NCBI RefSeq assembly: GCF_001427105.1
Contig: NZ_LMGI01000003.1
Coordinates: 350,618 to 414,617 of the forward strand
DNA: 64,000 bases
Source of the DNA: Sphingopyxis sp. Root154
GTDB lineage: Bacteria > Pseudomonadota > Alphaproteobacteria > Sphingomonadales > Sphingomonadaceae
Direction: 5' to 3'
The translations under genes were made by a program, and so were the position numbers. Under the pieces are notes generated by a model, which searched no databases, was not told where the DNA came from, and saw only the letters and a program-made list of their open reading frames with translations. This document shows positions 62,760-64,000 of this stretch, in pieces; position 1 is the stretch's first letter; the number at the start of each line of letters is the position of its first letter.

Positions 62760-63986
62760 ATGCGCAAATCGAATAGAATTATGTTGGGAATGTTTGTTCC
62801 TGTCATTGCGCTTGCATTCAGCGCGACGGCGGAGGCCAAATGGGTGGCGAGCTGGGCGGCGGGCTCGATCCCGCCCGGGCCCAAGGCTGCCTCCTTTTCG
62901 AACCAGACGCTGCGCCAGGTCGTTCGCCTCTCGGCAGGCGGCAATGCGCTGCGCGTACGCTTCACCAATGCCTTTGGCGCCACACCGCTCGCGATCGGCG
63001 CGGCGCGCATCGTCTTCGTAGGCGATGACGGCAAGGAGATTGCCGGCACGGCCCGCGAGCTGACCTTTGGCGGCGCCCGCACCGCGACGATGGCGCGCGG
63101 TGCGCCGCTGCTCAGCGACAGCGTGAAGATCGCGGTGCCGGCGCGTGCGCGGATGGCGATCAGCCTCTATCTGCCGGGCGACACCGGCCCCTGCACCTGC
63201 CACAACAACGCGCTCGACGATACCCAGGTATCGGGTCCGGGCGATTTCACCGCCGGGCCATTCGAGCCTGCCGCGATCGTCAAGGATCGGGCCTTTCTCG
63301 CCTCGGTCGATGTCGACGCACCGGGCGATGCCGCGACGGTCGTGGCGTTCGGCGATTCGATCACCAACGGCACCGGTTCGACTTGGGGCGGCAACCGGCG
63401 CTGGCCCGATCAACTCGCCGACCGTCTCTCGGCACGGGGCGGCCGTGTCTGGGGCGTTGCGAACGCCGGCATCAGCGGCAATCGCGTGCTGGGCGACGGC
63501 ACCGGCGAAAGCGCGCTGACGCGGCTCGATCGCGACGTCTTCTCGCTTCCGAACGTCAAGACGCTGATCCTGTTCGAAGGCATAAACGACATCGGCCGTT
63601 CCTACGCGCATTATCAGGGCGAGGCCGCCGAGACCCAGAGGCTGCTCCAAGGCCGCCTGACCGACGCTGCGCAGATGATCGCCGCCTACCGGCAGATTAT
63701 CGACCGCGCGCACCAGCACGATATCAAGGTCTTTGGCGCGACGATCGCGCCGTTCAAGGGCGCAAGCTACTGGTCGCCGGAGGGCGAGGCGGCCCGTCAG
63801 GAAATCAACCGCTTCATCCGCACCAGCGGCGCGTTCGATGCGGTGTTCGATTTCGACAGGGCGCTCGCCGACCCGGCCGATCCGGCCAGCATGCGCGCCG
63901 ACTATCATTCCGGGGATCACCTCCACGGCAGCGATGCCGGATACACCGCGGTCGTCCAGTCGATCGACCTGAAGCTATTCAGATAA
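62760..63986 (+). CDS. secreted SGNH/GDSL-family esterase
   Basis: 408 residues from ATG 62760. Signal peptide (VPVIALAFSATAEAK). The catalytic Ser is in VVAFGDSITNG (block I), block III reads GINDIGRS, and block V with Asp/His is SGDHLHGSDAGY. An N-terminal beta domain (WVASWAAGSIPPGPK, LRQVVRLSAGGNALRVRF) is usual in rhamnogalacturonan-acetylesterase-like SGNH enzymes of sphingomonads. It may deacylate the glycoside taken up by the neighbouring importer. Confidence 0.88.
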   Translation: MRKSNRIMLGMFVPVIALAFSATAEAKWVASWAAGSIPPGPKAASFSNQTLRQVVRLSAGGNALRVRFTNAFGATPLAIGAARIVFVGDDGKEIAGTARELTFGGARTATMARGAPLLSDSVKIAVPARARMAISLYLPGDTGPCTCHNNALDDTQVSGPGDFTAGPFEPAAIVKDRAFLASVDVDAPGDAATVVAFGDSITNGTGSTWGGNRRWPDQLADRLSARGGRVWGVANAGISGNRVLGDGTGESALTRLDRDVFSLPNVKTLILFEGINDIGRSYAHYQGEAAETQRLLQGRLTDAAQMIAAYRQIIDRAHQHDIKVFGATIAPFKGASYWSPEGEAARQEINRFIRTSGAFDAVFDFDRALADPADPASMRADYHSGDHLHGSDAGYTAVVQSIDLKLFR

Positions 63987-64000
63987 ATTTGAACGAAGCA

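Noticed and set aside
62667-63926. 419-codon open frame on the minus strand
   Set aside because: Antisense to the SGNH esterase, whose catalytic blocks are all present on the plus strand.
1-64000. CRISPR array, rRNA or complete insertion sequence
   Set aside because: No regularly spaced repeats, rRNA sequence or intact transposase was found on reading both strands.

Overview
The window is GC-rich, gene-dense chromosomal DNA of an alphaproteobacterium, most likely a sphingomonad such as Sphingopyxis. This is inferred from four TonB-dependent receptors (TBDTs), the argD-argF-hslO order, a bc1 operon followed by apt, an EipA/DUF1134 protein and a Burkholderia-type QueE. I see no CRISPR array, no intact prophage and no intact insertion sequence.

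Layout. 1-19060 is mostly core: a partial ASCH protein and DUF411 metal-binding protein, an aldo/keto reductase, a LysE exporter divergent from an Lrp regulator, a luciferase-like oxidoreductase, argD-argF-hslO, queC-queE (preQ0 synthesis), lipB, two paralogous membrane proteins, hemF-trmL, petABC-apt, ridA, eipA and tRNA-Ser(GCT). 19062-28460 is accessory: a decayed tyrosine integrase behind the tRNA, a large TBDT, a small gene remnant, and a metal-chelate uptake operon (siderophore-type TBDT, binding lipoprotein, FecCD permease, ATPase). 28573-33388 carries a LysR regulator and a PhoD-type phosphatase overlapping a TBDT gene. 33646-40082 is a two-component system (NtrY-like kinase, receiver-Fis regulator) divergent from an HlyD/ATPase/FtsX export operon, with a 34-bp near-perfect inverted repeat between them.

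41275-54082 is the most unusual block. An ECF sigma factor, a FecR anti-sigma protein and a TBDT with an N-terminal signalling (STN) domain are followed by a serine beta-lactamase-like hydrolase, a dipeptide epimerase (broken by a frameshift) and a POT-family peptide transporter. The divergent strand carries a C-terminal piece of a penicillin-acylase family enzyme, a PQQ quinohemoprotein dehydrogenase and a DUF885 peptidase-like protein. A similar promoter-like motif precedes both the TBDT gene and the divergent operon. I read this as a surface-signalled uptake and breakdown locus for a peptide-like or beta-lactam-like compound; the substrate is unknown.

54270-63986 carries a binding-protein/histidine-kinase/response-regulator trio next to a complete CUT1-type sugar ABC importer, an SDR dehydrogenase and an SGNH esterase. 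It looks like an inducible carbohydrate or polyol uptake module, unusual among TBDT-dominated neighbours. Truncated fragments (integrase, a possible IPP isomerase, a GFA-family start, acylase) lie near several module junctions and suggest repeated insertion and deletion.
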